Source: an uncultured Pseudoxanthomonas sp.
GTDB lineage: Bacteria; Pseudomonadota; Gammaproteobacteria; Xanthomonadales; Xanthomonadaceae
Reading direction: 5' to 3'
NCBI RefSeq assembly: GCF_946886695.1
Contig: NZ_CAMPJD010000018.1
Coordinates: forward strand, 4,001-68,000
DNA length: 64,000 nucleotides
Shown here: positions 55,242-63,403 of the stretch, piece by piece
Layout of the letters: each line of letters begins with the position of its first letter
Position numbering within the stretch: the stretch's first letter is position 1
Made by a program: the position numbers and the translations under genes
The notes under the pieces: generated by a model
The model's input: only the letters and a program-made list of their open reading frames with translations
The model's database searches: none
What the model was told of the DNA's origin: nothing

Positions 55242-56282
55242 ATGACTGACCCACTCAACGTCGCACTGGTCGGCTATGGCTTCGTGGGCAAGGTGTTCCA
55301 CGCGCCCCTGATCCAAGCCACGCCCGGCCTGGCACTGCATACGGTGGTCTCGCGCGACGCCGGCAAGGTGCACGCCGACTGGCCCCGCACGCATGTCACT
55401 CCCGATGCACACGCTGCGTTCGCGGATCCCGCCGTGGACCTGGTGGTCATCGCCTCGCCGAACGACTCGCACGCGCCGCTGGCCATCATGGCGCTGGGCC
55501 TGGGCAAGCACGTGGTGGTGGACAAACCGTTCACCCTCACGCTGCGGGAGGCGCGGGAGGTCGTGGCGGCCTCGGCGTACGCAGGGCGCGTGGTCAGCGT
55601 GTTCCAGAACCGTCGCTGGGATGCGGATTTCCTGACCGTGCAGCGTTTGATCGAAGAGGGTGCGATCGGGCGCGTGGCCGAATTCCACTCGCACTTCGAC
55701 CGCTTCCGTCCCGCCGTGCAGGACCGCTGGCGCGAGCGCGACGAACCCGGTGGCGGGCTGTGGTACGACCTGGGCCCGCACCTGCTGGACCAGGCATTGC
55801 AACTGTTCGGTGTTCCCGAGGCGATCACCGCCGACATCGCCCGCCTGCGCGACGGCGCGCGCGCACCGGACTACTTCGACGTCACGCTCCGCTACCCGCA
55901 CCATCGCGTCATCCTGCATGCGTCCACGCTCGTGGCCGGCAACGGTCTGCGCTTCGCGGTGCATGGCACACGCGGCAGCTACCTCAAGCACGGACTGGAC
56001 GTGCAGGAAGACCAGCTGCGCGCGGGCGTGGTGCCGGGCGCGCCGGGCTGGGGGGTGGACACACGTGCGGGCGAGATAGTGGCCGAACGCGACGGCCGCC
56101 TGGTCACCGAAGTCGCGCAGGCCGAGGCTGGCGACTATCGCCGCTACTACGCCGGCATCCGTGACGCGATCCTGCATGGCACCGTGCCGCCGGTGACGAC
56201 ACAGGAAGCGCTGGACGTGATGCGCCTGATCGAGTCGGGCGTGCAGAGCAGCGAGGAGCAGCGCGCGATCCCGCTGGGCTGA
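55242..56282 (+). CDS. Gfo/Idh/MocA family oxidoreductase
   Basis: A 346-residue sugar or inositol dehydrogenase-like protein. Rossmann motif VALVGYGFVGKVFHAPLI with the characteristic GYGFxGKxFHAPLI of the YdgJ-type group, followed by DKPFTLTLREA (D rather than E of the EKP motif) and QNRRWDADFLTV. The substrate is unknown; relatives act on sugars or scyllo-inositol. Start at 55242; divergent from the BON gene. A repeat pair separates it from the convergent HAD gene. Confidence 0.92.
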   Translation: MTDPLNVALVGYGFVGKVFHAPLIQATPGLALHTVVSRDAGKVHADWPRTHVTPDAHAAFADPAVDLVVIASPNDSHAPLAIMALGLGKHVVVDKPFTLTLREAREVVAASAYAGRVVSVFQNRRWDADFLTVQRLIEEGAIGRVAEFHSHFDRFRPAVQDRWRERDEPGGGLWYDLGPHLLDQALQLFGVPEAITADIARLRDGARAPDYFDVTLRYPHHRVILHASTLVAGNGLRFAVHGTRGSYLKHGLDVQEDQLRAGVVPGAPGWGVDTRAGEIVAERDGRLVTEVAQAEAGDYRRYYAGIRDAILHGTVPPVTTQEALDVMRLIESGVQSSEEQRAIPLG

Positions 56283-56291
56283 CTGCTTCCC

Positions 56292-56442
56292 TGTAGGAGC
56301 GACGTGAGTCCCGACCGCAAGGCCGGAACAACCGAGGCACGAGACATCAAGTGTATTGCGCCCATCCAGACGACATGTCGGGACCGGGCCCGTGATCCTG
56401 TGTCGCGGATGGTGTGCGGTCGCGACTTGCGTCGCTCCTGCA
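56292..56442. repeat. Inverted pair of family A palindromic repeats (diverged)
   Basis: Copy at 56292-56317 and its opposite at 56417-56442 each carry one or two changes from the consensus (GTCCCGACC, ACTTGCGTCG). They lie between the convergent Gfo-type and HAD genes. No gene in the 100 bases between the arms. Confidence 0.78.
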
Positions 56443-56459
56443 GGAACAGGAAGGCGGAT

Positions 56460-57050
56460 TCAGTCCACCGCCTTGCCGCGATACGTCCGATGGTGCGCCA
56501 TCGCCAGCATTGCCTGGTCTTCGTGGGTATCGCCGTAGGCATGGATGGCGGCATACGCCCGTGGATCGCACAGCGTGTGCACACGGCGTACCTTTTCTTC
56601 GCCGACGCATTGCGGCCCCGCATAGCCGGTAATGCGTCCATTCCGTTCGGCCAGCACCGAGCACAGCAGTTCGACACCCTGCGCCGCGCACCACGGCACG
56701 AGGTAGACATCCAGTCCGCCCGACACCACGACGATGCGGTCGCCACGCTCGCGGTGCCACGCCAGTCGCGCCATCGCCTCGGGCCGCAGCACACCGGGTA
56801 GCACGTCATGTGCGAAGGCTGCGCCTTGCGCCCGCAGGGGTTCCGCATCCACGCCGCGCAGGCCCACCTGCACGATGCTGGCCCGGGTGGGATTGCCCGC
56901 CACCCAGCCACGCCGGTAGCCGAACACCACCGGCGCAAGCAGCACGCTGCCGACCAGCAGCCGCGAACGCGCGACGGCATGGCGCATGAAATCCGGAAAC
57001 GTCTCGCGCGTGGTCAGCGTGCCGTCGAAGTCGAAGAGCGCAAGGTCCAT
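56460..57050 (-). CDS. HAD-IB family phosphatase
   Basis: A 196-residue HAD hydrolase of the IB (PSPase/YfhB-like) type: motif I FDFDGTLTTRETF, motif II VVVSGGLDVY, motif III Lys in GEEKVRRVHTL, and motif IV YGDTHEDQAML. Both motif I Asp are present. Related enzymes remove phosphate from small substrates such as phosphatidylglycerophosphate or phosphoserine; the specific substrate is open. It starts 4 bases after the soxR stop, so it may be cotranscribed with soxR. Confidence 0.87.
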   Translation of the reverse strand: MDLALFDFDGTLTTRETFPDFMRHAVARSRLLVGSVLLAPVVFGYRRGWVAGNPTRASIVQVGLRGVDAEPLRAQGAAFAHDVLPGVLRPEAMARLAWHRERGDRIVVVSGGLDVYLVPWCAAQGVELLCSVLAERNGRITGYAGPQCVGEEKVRRVHTLCDPRAYAAIHAYGDTHEDQAMLAMAHHRTYRGKAVD

Positions 57051-57054
57051 CCCG

Positions 57055-57519
57055 TCAGGCCTCGGTTTCCAACAGTCGCGCGCCGGGCCCTTCCTCGCCC
57101 AGTTCGTCCCACGGATTGCGCAACGGGCACGCCTTCAACGACAGGCAGCCACAGCCGATGCAGCCGTCGAGCTGGTCGCGCAAGCGGGTGAGGCTGGCAA
57201 TGCGAGCCTCGAGTGCAGCCTGCCAGCGCGCAGACAGCTTCTTCCAGTCGGCGGCGGTGGGCGTGCGGTTGTCAGGCAATGAGGACAACGCGGACTGGAT
57301 CTCCGCCAGCGGAATGCCGGTGCGCTGCGCGACCTTGATGACCGCCACGCGGCGCAACACCTCGCGTGGATAGCGGCGCTGGTTGCCCGCATTGCGCCAG
57401 CTGTGGATCAGCCCCTTCGCTTCGTAGAAGTGCAGGGTGGAGACGGCGACGCCGGAACGTGCGGCCACCTGGCCGACGGTGAGTTCCGTTTCGATGGGCG
57501 GATGCTGTTTTCCAGGCAT
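57055..57519 (-). CDS. soxR: Redox-sensitive transcriptional activator SoxR
   Basis: A 154-residue MerR-family regulator with an N-terminal helix-turn-helix ([37 protein letters not shown]) and the 2Fe-2S cluster site C120-x2-C123-x-C125-x5-C131 ([12 protein letters not shown]), the SoxR signature. It senses redox-active compounds and activates stress genes. A near-perfect SoxR palindrome lies between this gene and the divergent FMN reductase gene, so SoxR most likely controls that gene. Confidence 0.97.
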   Translation of the reverse strand: MPGKQHPPIETELTVGQVAARSGVAVSTLHFYEAKGLIHSWRNAGNQRRYPREVLRRVAVIKVAQRTGIPLAEIQSALSSLPDNRTPTAADWKKLSARWQAALEARIASLTRLRDQLDGCIGCGCLSLKACPLRNPWDELGEEGPGARLLETEA

Positions 57520-57525
57520 GGCGGG

Positions 57526-57556
57526 TTGACCTCAAGATTGCTTGAGGTTCTACCCT
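57526..57556 (+). promoter_or_regulatory. SoxR-regulated promoter of the FMN reductase gene
   Basis: TTGACC (57526-57531) and TACCCT (57551-57556) are 19 bases apart, the long spacer of MerR-family promoters, and within them is the 20-base perfect palindrome ACCTCAAGATTGCTTGAGGT (57529-57548). It is almost the E. coli soxS operator. Transcription would begin near 57563 and give a leader of about 27 bases to the ATG at 57590. Confidence 0.85.
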
Positions 57557-57589
57557 GCCCACCTCTCCCCTGGCAATACGTGGACCAGC

Positions 57590-58162
57590 ATGACGCCTCC
57601 CATCAACCTCGCCCTGCTGTACGGCAGCACGCGTGAAGGCCGCTTCTGCGACACCGTGGCCGACTGGCTGCGCGGCCTGCTGGCGCAGCGCCGCGACTAC
57701 GCCGTCGACGCGATCGATCCGGCCATGCTCGACCTGCCGCATCGGCACGGGAGCGCGCCGAGCGTGGACCTGGTGAATCTGCAACAACGCATCTGGCGCG
57801 CCGACGCCTTCGTCGTGGTCACGCCGGAGTACAATCACGGCTACCCCGCCGCGCTCAAGCACATGATCGACCTGGTGGCCTCGCACTGGCATGCGAAGCC
57901 GGTCGGCTTCGTCGCGTATGGCGGGCTCAGCGGCGGCTCGCGTGCGGTGGAGCAGTTGCGACAGGTCTTCAGCGGGCTGCACGCTGCACCGGTCCGCGAC
58001 GGCGTGTATTTCAACCAGGCCTGGAACCGCTTCGACTCCGGTGGCCGACCGCACGATGCCGACGCCAGCGAACGTGCTGCGCGGCGCATGCTGGACCAAC
58101 TGGCGTGGTACGGGCATGCGCTGCGGCAGGCACGCGCGGCCTGGCCGTATCCCGCGGGCTGA
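57590..58162 (+). CDS. NADPH-dependent FMN reductase (SoxR-controlled)
   Basis: A 190-residue flavodoxin-fold protein of the NADPH-dependent FMN reductase family: LLYGSTREGRF (phosphate loop), VVVTPEYNHGYPAALKHMID (typical TPEYNxxxPxxLKNxID) and YGGLSGGSRAVEQLR. It probably reduces quinones, nitro compounds or azo dyes with NADPH. Its promoter holds a SoxR box, so it should be induced by redox-cycling drugs. The start at 57590 is the ATG after the promoter; the frame is open earlier but that part lies within the promoter. Confidence 0.92.
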   Translation: MTPPINLALLYGSTREGRFCDTVADWLRGLLAQRRDYAVDAIDPAMLDLPHRHGSAPSVDLVNLQQRIWRADAFVVVTPEYNHGYPAALKHMIDLVASHWHAKPVGFVAYGGLSGGSRAVEQLRQVFSGLHAAPVRDGVYFNQAWNRFDSGGRPHDADASERAARRMLDQLAWYGHALRQARAAWPYPAG

Positions 58163-58207
58163 GCACGCAAACTCAATCACCGGTGCGCCGTGACGGCGGC
58201 ACCTGCC

Positions 58208-60067
58208 ATGGACCGACCGATGTTCCGATTCTTCGAAACCCGCATCAATCCGTATCCCAAGGGCGAACCCGCCACCCCGCCCCGCAAGCTGCTGCCGTTC
58301 CTGCTGCACTATTCGCGGCCGCTGCTGCCGTGGCTGATCGCGATGTCGGTGCTGACCGGCGTGATCTCCGCGCTGGAGATCACCTTCTTCGACTACATGG
58401 GCCAGCTGGTCGACTGGATGGGCAATACGGGCCGCGACAGCTTCCTGCAGGTGCACGGGGAGAAGCTGCTGTGGATGGGCCTGCTGGTGGTGGTGGCCTA
58501 CCCGCTGCTGGTGCTGGTGCAGTCGCTGATCATCCACCAGACCATCTTCGGCAACTACCCGATGATCGCGCGCTGGCTGTCGCACCGCTACCTGCTGCGG
58601 CAGAGCGTGGGCTTCTTCCAGGACGAGTTCGCCGGCCGCATCTCGCAGAAGGTCATGCAGACCGCGCTATCGATCCGCGAGACGGTGATGAAGCTGATGG
58701 ACGTGTTCGTCTACGTCCTCGTCTACTTCGTCGGTACCGTGGTGCTGGTGGCGCAGGCCGACGTGTGGCTGGTGCTGCCGCTGGTGGTGTGGCTGGCCAG
58801 CTACCTGGTGCTGGTGTTCCATTTCGTGCCGCGCCTGCAGAAGGTATCGATGGCGCAATCGGATGCGCGTGCGCAGATGACCGGCCGCATCGTCGACAGC
58901 TACACCAACATCCAGACCATCAAGCTGTTCGCCCACACCATGCGCGAGCAGGACTACGCCCGCGGCGCCATGGACGAGTTCATGGTCACCGTGCACGCGC
59001 AGATGCGGCTGGTCACCCAGCTGACCGTCGCCCTGCACACGCTCAACGCTTTCCTGCTGGCCAGCATTGCCGGCGTGGCGATCTGGGCGTGGCTGCAGGC
59101 GTCGATCTCGATGGGCGCAATTGCGGTGGCCATCGCGCTGGTGATGCGCATCCGCTCGATGTCGGACTGGATCCTGTGGGAAGTGGCCGGCCTGTTCGAG
59201 AACATCGGCACCGTCGAGGACGGCATGGGCACGCTGGCGCAGCCGCTGGCCATCGCCGATGCGAAAGAGGCGAAGGACCTGGACGTCGCACACGGCGAGA
59301 TCCGCTTCGACCACGTGAAGTTCCACTACGGCCGCGAGGCCAAGGTGATCGACGACCTGTCGCTGGTCATCAAGCCGGGCGAGAAGGTCGGCATCGTCGG
59401 CCGCTCCGGCGCCGGCAAGTCCACCCTGGTCAACCTGCTGCTGCGCTTCTACGACGTGGAAGGCGGACGGATCCTCATCGATGGCCAGGACGTAGCGCAC
59501 GTCACCCAGGAATCGCTGCGCCGGAACATCGGCATGGTCACCCAGGACACCTCGCTGCTGCACCGTTCGATCCGCGACAACATCCGCTACGGCCGCCCGG
59601 ACGCGACCGAGGAGGAACTGCTGCAGGCCTCGGAGCGCGCGCATGCGGACGAGTTCATCCGCGGGCTCACCGATGCCAAAGGCCGCAGCGGCTACGACAC
59701 CCAGGTGGGCGAGCGCGGCGTGAAGCTGTCCGGCGGCCAGCGCCAGCGTGTGGCGATCGCGCGCGTGCTGCTGAAGGATGCACCGATCCTGGTACTGGAC
59801 GAAGCGACGTCCGCGCTGGATTCGGAAGTCGAAGCCGCCATCCAGGAACAGTTGTACGCACTGATGGAAGGCAAGACCGTCATCGCCATCGCGCACCGCC
59901 TGTCCACCATCGCCGTCCTCGATCGCTTGATCGTGATGGATGGTGGCCGCGTCATTGAAAGCGGCAGCCACGAGGAACTGCTGCTGCAGGACGGCCTGTA
60001 TGCCGCTCTGTGGCGCCGACAGTCGGGTGGTTTCATCGGCGTGGATCTGGAAGAGACCGAAGCCTAA
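58208..60067 (+). CDS. ABC exporter, fused membrane and ATPase domains
   Basis: A 619-residue half transporter: six membrane helices in the first 330 residues, then an ATPase with Walker A GRSGAGKST, Q loop MVTQDTSLL, signature LSGGQRQR, Walker B ILVLDEATSALD and switch His AHRLST. It forms a homodimer and likely exports a lipid or hydrophobic compound; exact substrate open. Start options: GTG 58190, ATG 58208, ATG 58220; none has a strong ribosome-binding site, so 58208 is a compromise. The gene is 45 bases after the FMN reductase gene and could share its transcript. Confidence 0.93.
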   Translation: MDRPMFRFFETRINPYPKGEPATPPRKLLPFLLHYSRPLLPWLIAMSVLTGVISALEITFFDYMGQLVDWMGNTGRDSFLQVHGEKLLWMGLLVVVAYPLLVLVQSLIIHQTIFGNYPMIARWLSHRYLLRQSVGFFQDEFAGRISQKVMQTALSIRETVMKLMDVFVYVLVYFVGTVVLVAQADVWLVLPLVVWLASYLVLVFHFVPRLQKVSMAQSDARAQMTGRIVDSYTNIQTIKLFAHTMREQDYARGAMDEFMVTVHAQMRLVTQLTVALHTLNAFLLASIAGVAIWAWLQASISMGAIAVAIALVMRIRSMSDWILWEVAGLFENIGTVEDGMGTLAQPLAIADAKEAKDLDVAHGEIRFDHVKFHYGREAKVIDDLSLVIKPGEKVGIVGRSGAGKSTLVNLLLRFYDVEGGRILIDGQDVAHVTQESLRRNIGMVTQDTSLLHRSIRDNIRYGRPDATEEELLQASERAHADEFIRGLTDAKGRSGYDTQVGERGVKLSGGQRQRVAIARVLLKDAPILVLDEATSALDSEVEAAIQEQLYALMEGKTVIAIAHRLSTIAVLDRLIVMDGGRVIESGSHEELLLQDGLYAALWRRQSGGFIGVDLEETEA

Positions 60068-60078
60068 CGGACCGACAC

Positions 60079-60166
60079 GTAGGGTGGGCCTTGGCCCACC
60101 ATCGCGGCGACGCCATCTGCCGCGAGCGAGCCGGCATGGTAACGGTGGGCCAAGGCCCACCCTACG
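60079..60166. repeat. Inverted pair of family C palindromic repeats
   Basis: GTAGGGTGGGCCTTGGCCCACC-type copy at 60079-60100 and its reverse complement at 60144-60166. Each arm is itself a palindrome (GGTGGGCCAAGGCCCACC), differing from families A and B. Lies between the ABC gene and the convergent membrane protein gene, before a terminator. Confidence 0.85.
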
Positions 60167-60185
60167 GGGTTCCTCCCAATAATGA

Positions 60186-60218
60186 AAAAGCCGCCGGTTT
60201 CCCGGCGGCTTTTCTCTT
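60186..60218. terminator. Bidirectional terminator
   Basis: AAAAGCCGCCGG (60186-60197) pairs with CCGGCGGCTTTT (60202-60213) around a 4-base loop, followed by CTCTTT. The A-run before and T-run after make it usable on both strands, ending the ABC transcript and the convergent gene at 60235. Confidence 0.88.
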
Positions 60219-60234
60219 TACGCTGCGGTACTGC

Positions 60235-60678
60235 TCAGGACAGCCAGCCGCGCGCCTGCACCCGGTTGGCATACCACAACAGGAACAGCGCGATCACCAG
60301 CAGCACCGCGGGCATCACCAGTCCCACCGGTCCATAGGCCGCCCAGGCCGGCGTCACCACGTAGGCGCCGATCATCTGCACCAGCAGGGCGATCAGCGAC
60401 AGCAGGAACATCGTCCCTGCCCAGCGCTTCTTCAGCAGCAGTCCCAGCGCGCCCAGCACGCCGGCGAACACCGCCACGGCGAAGGCGATGTTGAGCCAGC
60501 CGGGTGTCGCTTCGTAGACCTGGCGTTGCGGCTCGGTCATCGCCGCCAGTTGCTCGGCGGACATGTTCACCTGCATGTACCACATGGCTGCGCCGATCAG
60601 GTTCCACACCAGCGCGAACGCGCCGGTGATCCAGAAGCCGAGCGGACGCTTGGGTGCAACGGTGGTGGTCGTGTTCAT
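60235..60678 (-). CDS. Four-helix membrane protein, unknown
   Basis: A 147-residue protein with four predicted membrane segments (LGFWITGAFALVWNLIGAAM, LNIAFAVAVFAGVLGALGLL, MFLLSLIALLVQMIGAYVV, GLVMPAVLLVIALFLLWYAN). The N-terminus is short and polar (MNTTTTVAPKRPLG). Relatives in xanthomonads are sometimes labelled sugar transporter without evidence. Followed on the same strand, upstream, by the PQQ-type dehydrogenase gene after about 66 bases. Confidence 0.72.
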   Translation of the reverse strand: MNTTTTVAPKRPLGFWITGAFALVWNLIGAAMWYMQVNMSAEQLAAMTEPQRQVYEATPGWLNIAFAVAVFAGVLGALGLLLKKRWAGTMFLLSLIALLVQMIGAYVVTPAWAAYGPVGLVMPAVLLVIALFLLWYANRVQARGWLS

Positions 60679-60744
60679 CTCCCCTCCCCAGGGTTGGTTG
60701 TCGGACCGAGGCGGAGCATACGCCCGCCCGCCACGATACGCGCG

Positions 60745-62055
60745 TTACGGTCGCGCGGCCGGGGCCACGCGCCAGACCACGTTGCCCACGTCGTCGGCAA
60801 GCAGCACACCGCCGCGCGCATCCACGGCGACGCCCACGGGCCGGCCACGCGCATTGCCGTTGGCGTCGAGGAAGCCGGTCAGCACATCGACCGGTGCGCC
60901 CTGCGGGCGTCCGTTGGCGAAACGCACGAACACCAGCCGGTAACCGGCCGGCTCGCGCCGGTTCCAGGACCCGTGCTCGCCGATGAAGGCACCGCGCCGC
61001 AGCGCCGCCGGCCAGCCCGCCCCATCGTGGAAGGCCAGTCCCAGCGCGGCGACATGCGCGCCCAGCGCGTAGTCCGGCGCAATCGCCCGTCCCACAACGT
61101 CCGGGCGCGGCGGCTGCACGCGCGCGTCGACATGATCGCCGTAGTAGCTGTAAGGCCAACCGTAGAACGCGCCCTCGCGCACCGAAGTCAGGTAGTCCGG
61201 TACCAGCGCGTCGCCGAGTTCGTCGCGCTCGTTGACGACGGTCCACAGCGCGCCGCCTTGCGGTTCCCACGCCAGGCCCACCGGATTGCGCAGGCCCGAG
61301 GCGAACACGCGGCGCGCGCCGGTCGCCACGTCCACCTGCAGGATCGCGGCACGGTCGGTTTCCATCGTCATGCCGTTCTCGCCGACATTGCTATTGGAGC
61401 CCACGCCGACATACAGGTGGCGCCCGTCCACGCTGGCCAGCAGGCTCTTGGTCCAGTGATGGTTGAGCGGGCCGCCGGGCAGGTCGACGAGTTTCACCGG
61501 CGTCGCGTCGCTGGCCGTCTGTCCCTCGCGGTACGGCACGCTGACGATGGCATCGGCGTTGGCGATGTAGAGCCGTCCATCGACGAGCGCCATGCCGAAC
61601 GGCGAGAACAGGCCGGTGAGAAAGGCCGTGCGCAGCTCCGCCACGCCATCGCCGTCGGCATCGCGCAGCAGGGTGATGCGGTTGGCGCTGGGCGCGGCCG
61701 CACCTGCCTTCTTCATGGCGCGTTGCATGAACCAGTTGCGCAGGCTCTTCTTCTGCGCCGGCTTCGGGGGCGCATTGGTCTCGGCAACCAGCACGTCGCC
61801 GTTCGGCAGCACGTAAAGCCAGCGCGGATGGTCCAGCCCACGCGCGAAGGCGGTGACGTCCAGGTCGGGCGCGGCCCTCGGCGCAGTACCCTCCGGCCAG
61901 CCCACGGCCGGGGCCACGTTCACCGTGGGAATCCAGCGCTCCTGCGGTGCCGGCAGCGTGGGCTGCGGCCCGGTTTCGATCAACGATTGCGCACGCCCGG
62001 TGCAGCAGAGGCAGCCCAGCAGCAGCACCGGCAACAGGCAGCGGATCGGCACCAT
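60745..62055 (-). CDS. PQQ-dependent sugar dehydrogenase-like (sorbosone dehydrogenase type)
   Basis: A 436-residue secreted beta-propeller enzyme of the soluble aldose sugar dehydrogenase group: signal (MVPIRCLLPVLLLGCLCCTG), then the repeat pattern ARGLDHPRWLYVLPNGDVLVAE, GPLNHHWTKSLLASVDG, GLRNPVGLAWEP and ADDVGNVVWRV. The PQQ/Ca2+ ligands cannot be checked by eye. The start at 62055 gives the signal peptide; a longer frame adds seven residues. Cys in the signal end (GCLCC) might make it a lipoprotein. Confidence 0.87.
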   Translation of the reverse strand: MVPIRCLLPVLLLGCLCCTGRAQSLIETGPQPTLPAPQERWIPTVNVAPAVGWPEGTAPRAAPDLDVTAFARGLDHPRWLYVLPNGDVLVAETNAPPKPAQKKSLRNWFMQRAMKKAGAAAPSANRITLLRDADGDGVAELRTAFLTGLFSPFGMALVDGRLYIANADAIVSVPYREGQTASDATPVKLVDLPGGPLNHHWTKSLLASVDGRHLYVGVGSNSNVGENGMTMETDRAAILQVDVATGARRVFASGLRNPVGLAWEPQGGALWTVVNERDELGDALVPDYLTSVREGAFYGWPYSYYGDHVDARVQPPRPDVVGRAIAPDYALGAHVAALGLAFHDGAGWPAALRRGAFIGEHGSWNRREPAGYRLVFVRFANGRPQGAPVDVLTGFLDANGNARGRPVGVAVDARGGVLLADDVGNVVWRVAPAARP

Positions 62056-62119
62056 GGCACGCACTCCCGACGGCATGCTGCGAGCCTAGGCGCGACGGTG
62101 CGAACATCGCGTCAACGGC

Positions 62120-62314
62120 TCAGGCCTCGTCCTGCCCCCATGCGTCGATCTCGACCACGCCATCGTCGTCGACGCTCACCCGCACTTCGATGGGCTTGCA
62201 GCAGACGTGGCAGTCCTCGATGTAGCGCTGGTCGCCGGCCGAATCATCCACGACCAGCGTGATGACTTCCCCGCAGTACGGGCAGGCGATGTCGACGGAC
62301 GGCAGCTGCGGCAT
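62120..62314 (-). CDS. CPXCG-motif cysteine-rich protein
   Basis: A 64-residue protein with CPYCGE and CHVCCKP, a likely zinc ribbon, and an acidic tail (VDDDGVVEID). It matches the small CPXCG-motif family common in gammaproteobacteria. It starts inside the stop of the DUF3247 gene (TGATG). Role unknown; the motif suggests metal or nucleic acid binding. Confidence 0.85.
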   Translation of the reverse strand: MPQLPSVDIACPYCGEVITLVVDDSAGDQRYIEDCHVCCKPIEVRVSVDDDGVVEIDAWGQDEA

Positions 62315-62601
62315 CACGCCGAGCCCAGCGCCGTCACCGACGCGATACGGTCCAGCCACAGGTAATGCGCCACCTCCGGGCGCTTGCCGTCATCGATTCG
62401 CACCACGGCATTGAAGCCTTCATGGCCTTCGCCGTCGCGGAACACCTGCACACTGGGGCGCACCGGCACGATGCCGGTGATCGAGCCGCCATCGGTGAGC
62501 TTCAATTCCACCTTCGCCTCGTCCGGCAGTTGCAGGATCATTGCCTCCATGCGGGCGATGTCGTCCTGCCGGGTGTAGAGATGCTGCGGCGCCTGCGTCA
62601 T
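62314..62601 (-). CDS. DUF3247 family protein
   Basis: A 95-residue protein of DUF3247, restricted to xanthomonads and relatives, with a strand-rich fold (AKVELKLTDGGSITGIVPVRPSVQ, GFNAVVRIDDG, HYLWLDRIASVTAL). A Xanthomonas member is reported to have an Sm-like fold, from memory; RNA binding would be a natural guess but is not proven. Ends in an overlap with the CPXCG gene. The narrow taxonomic range is good evidence for the family of the host. Confidence 0.88.
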   Translation of the reverse strand: MTQAPQHLYTRQDDIARMEAMILQLPDEAKVELKLTDGGSITGIVPVRPSVQVFRDGEGHEGFNAVVRIDDGKRPEVAHYLWLDRIASVTALGSA

Positions 62602-62664
62602 GGTCCAACTCCGTGCGAATGCGGCCCCACCCTAGTCCCGGCGCGGTAAGCGGCCGTGAACACG

Positions 62665-63342
62665 TCAGCGCAGCAGGCGCAGCACGTCCTCGGCCGCCGC
62701 TTCGGACGAGGCGGGATTCTGCCCCGTCACCAGCCTGCCATCGGTCACCACGTACGACTGCCACACGGCGCCGCGCTCGTAGCGCCCACCGTTCTTCTTC
62801 AGCACGTCTTCCAGCGAGAACGGCACCACATCGGTCAGCCCGACCGCCGCTTCTTCCTCGTTGGAGAAGCCGGTCACGCGCTTGTCCTTCACCAGCGGTT
62901 CGCCCAGCGCGCCGCGCGTGTGCCGGAACACCGCCGGCCCATGGCACACCGCCGCCACCGGCCTGCCGGCGGAGAACGCCTGCTCGATGAGCCGTATGGA
63001 ATCGGCATCCTCGGCCAGGTCCCACAGCGGACCGTGCCCGCCCGGATAGAACACGGCATCGAACTCGCCATCCACCACGTCCTTCAGGCGCAGCGTGCCG
63101 GCCAGCGCGGACAGTGCGTCCGCATCCTCGTTGAAGCGCACGGTGGCGGCGGTCTGCGCATCGGGCGCATCGCTCTTCGGGTCCAGCGGAGGCTGCCCGC
63201 CCTTCGGCGACGCCAGCACGACCTCCGCGCCCGTATCCTTGAACACGTAGTAGGGCGCGGCGAATTCCTCCAGCCAGAAGCCGGTCTTGTGCCCGGTATC
63301 GCCCAAGCGATCGTGGGACGTCAGCACCATCAGGATCTTCAT
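62665..63342 (-). CDS. DJ-1/PfpI family protein (Hsp31-like)
   Basis: A 225-residue DJ-1/PfpI-fold protein with the nucleophile elbow AAVCHGPAVF (Cys followed by His), KTGFWLEEFAAPYYVF, ASPKGGQPPLDP and YPGGHGPLWDLAED, the typical type 1 glutamine amidotransferase-like pattern of bacterial Hsp31/YajL relatives. Probably acts as a glyoxalase III-like or protein repair enzyme, or a chaperone. A second, secreted DJ-1 protein is at 22260. Gene stands alone on the minus strand. Confidence 0.92.
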   Translation of the reverse strand: MKILMVLTSHDRLGDTGHKTGFWLEEFAAPYYVFKDTGAEVVLASPKGGQPPLDPKSDAPDAQTAATVRFNEDADALSALAGTLRLKDVVDGEFDAVFYPGGHGPLWDLAEDADSIRLIEQAFSAGRPVAAVCHGPAVFRHTRGALGEPLVKDKRVTGFSNEEEAAVGLTDVVPFSLEDVLKKNGGRYERGAVWQSYVVTDGRLVTGQNPASSEAAAEDVLRLLR

Positions 63343-63403
63343 CGGCGTTTCCCTCGTGTCGAGGCCGCCAGACTAGCGCTGCCTGCGATAAGGCCAGGTG
63401 AGC

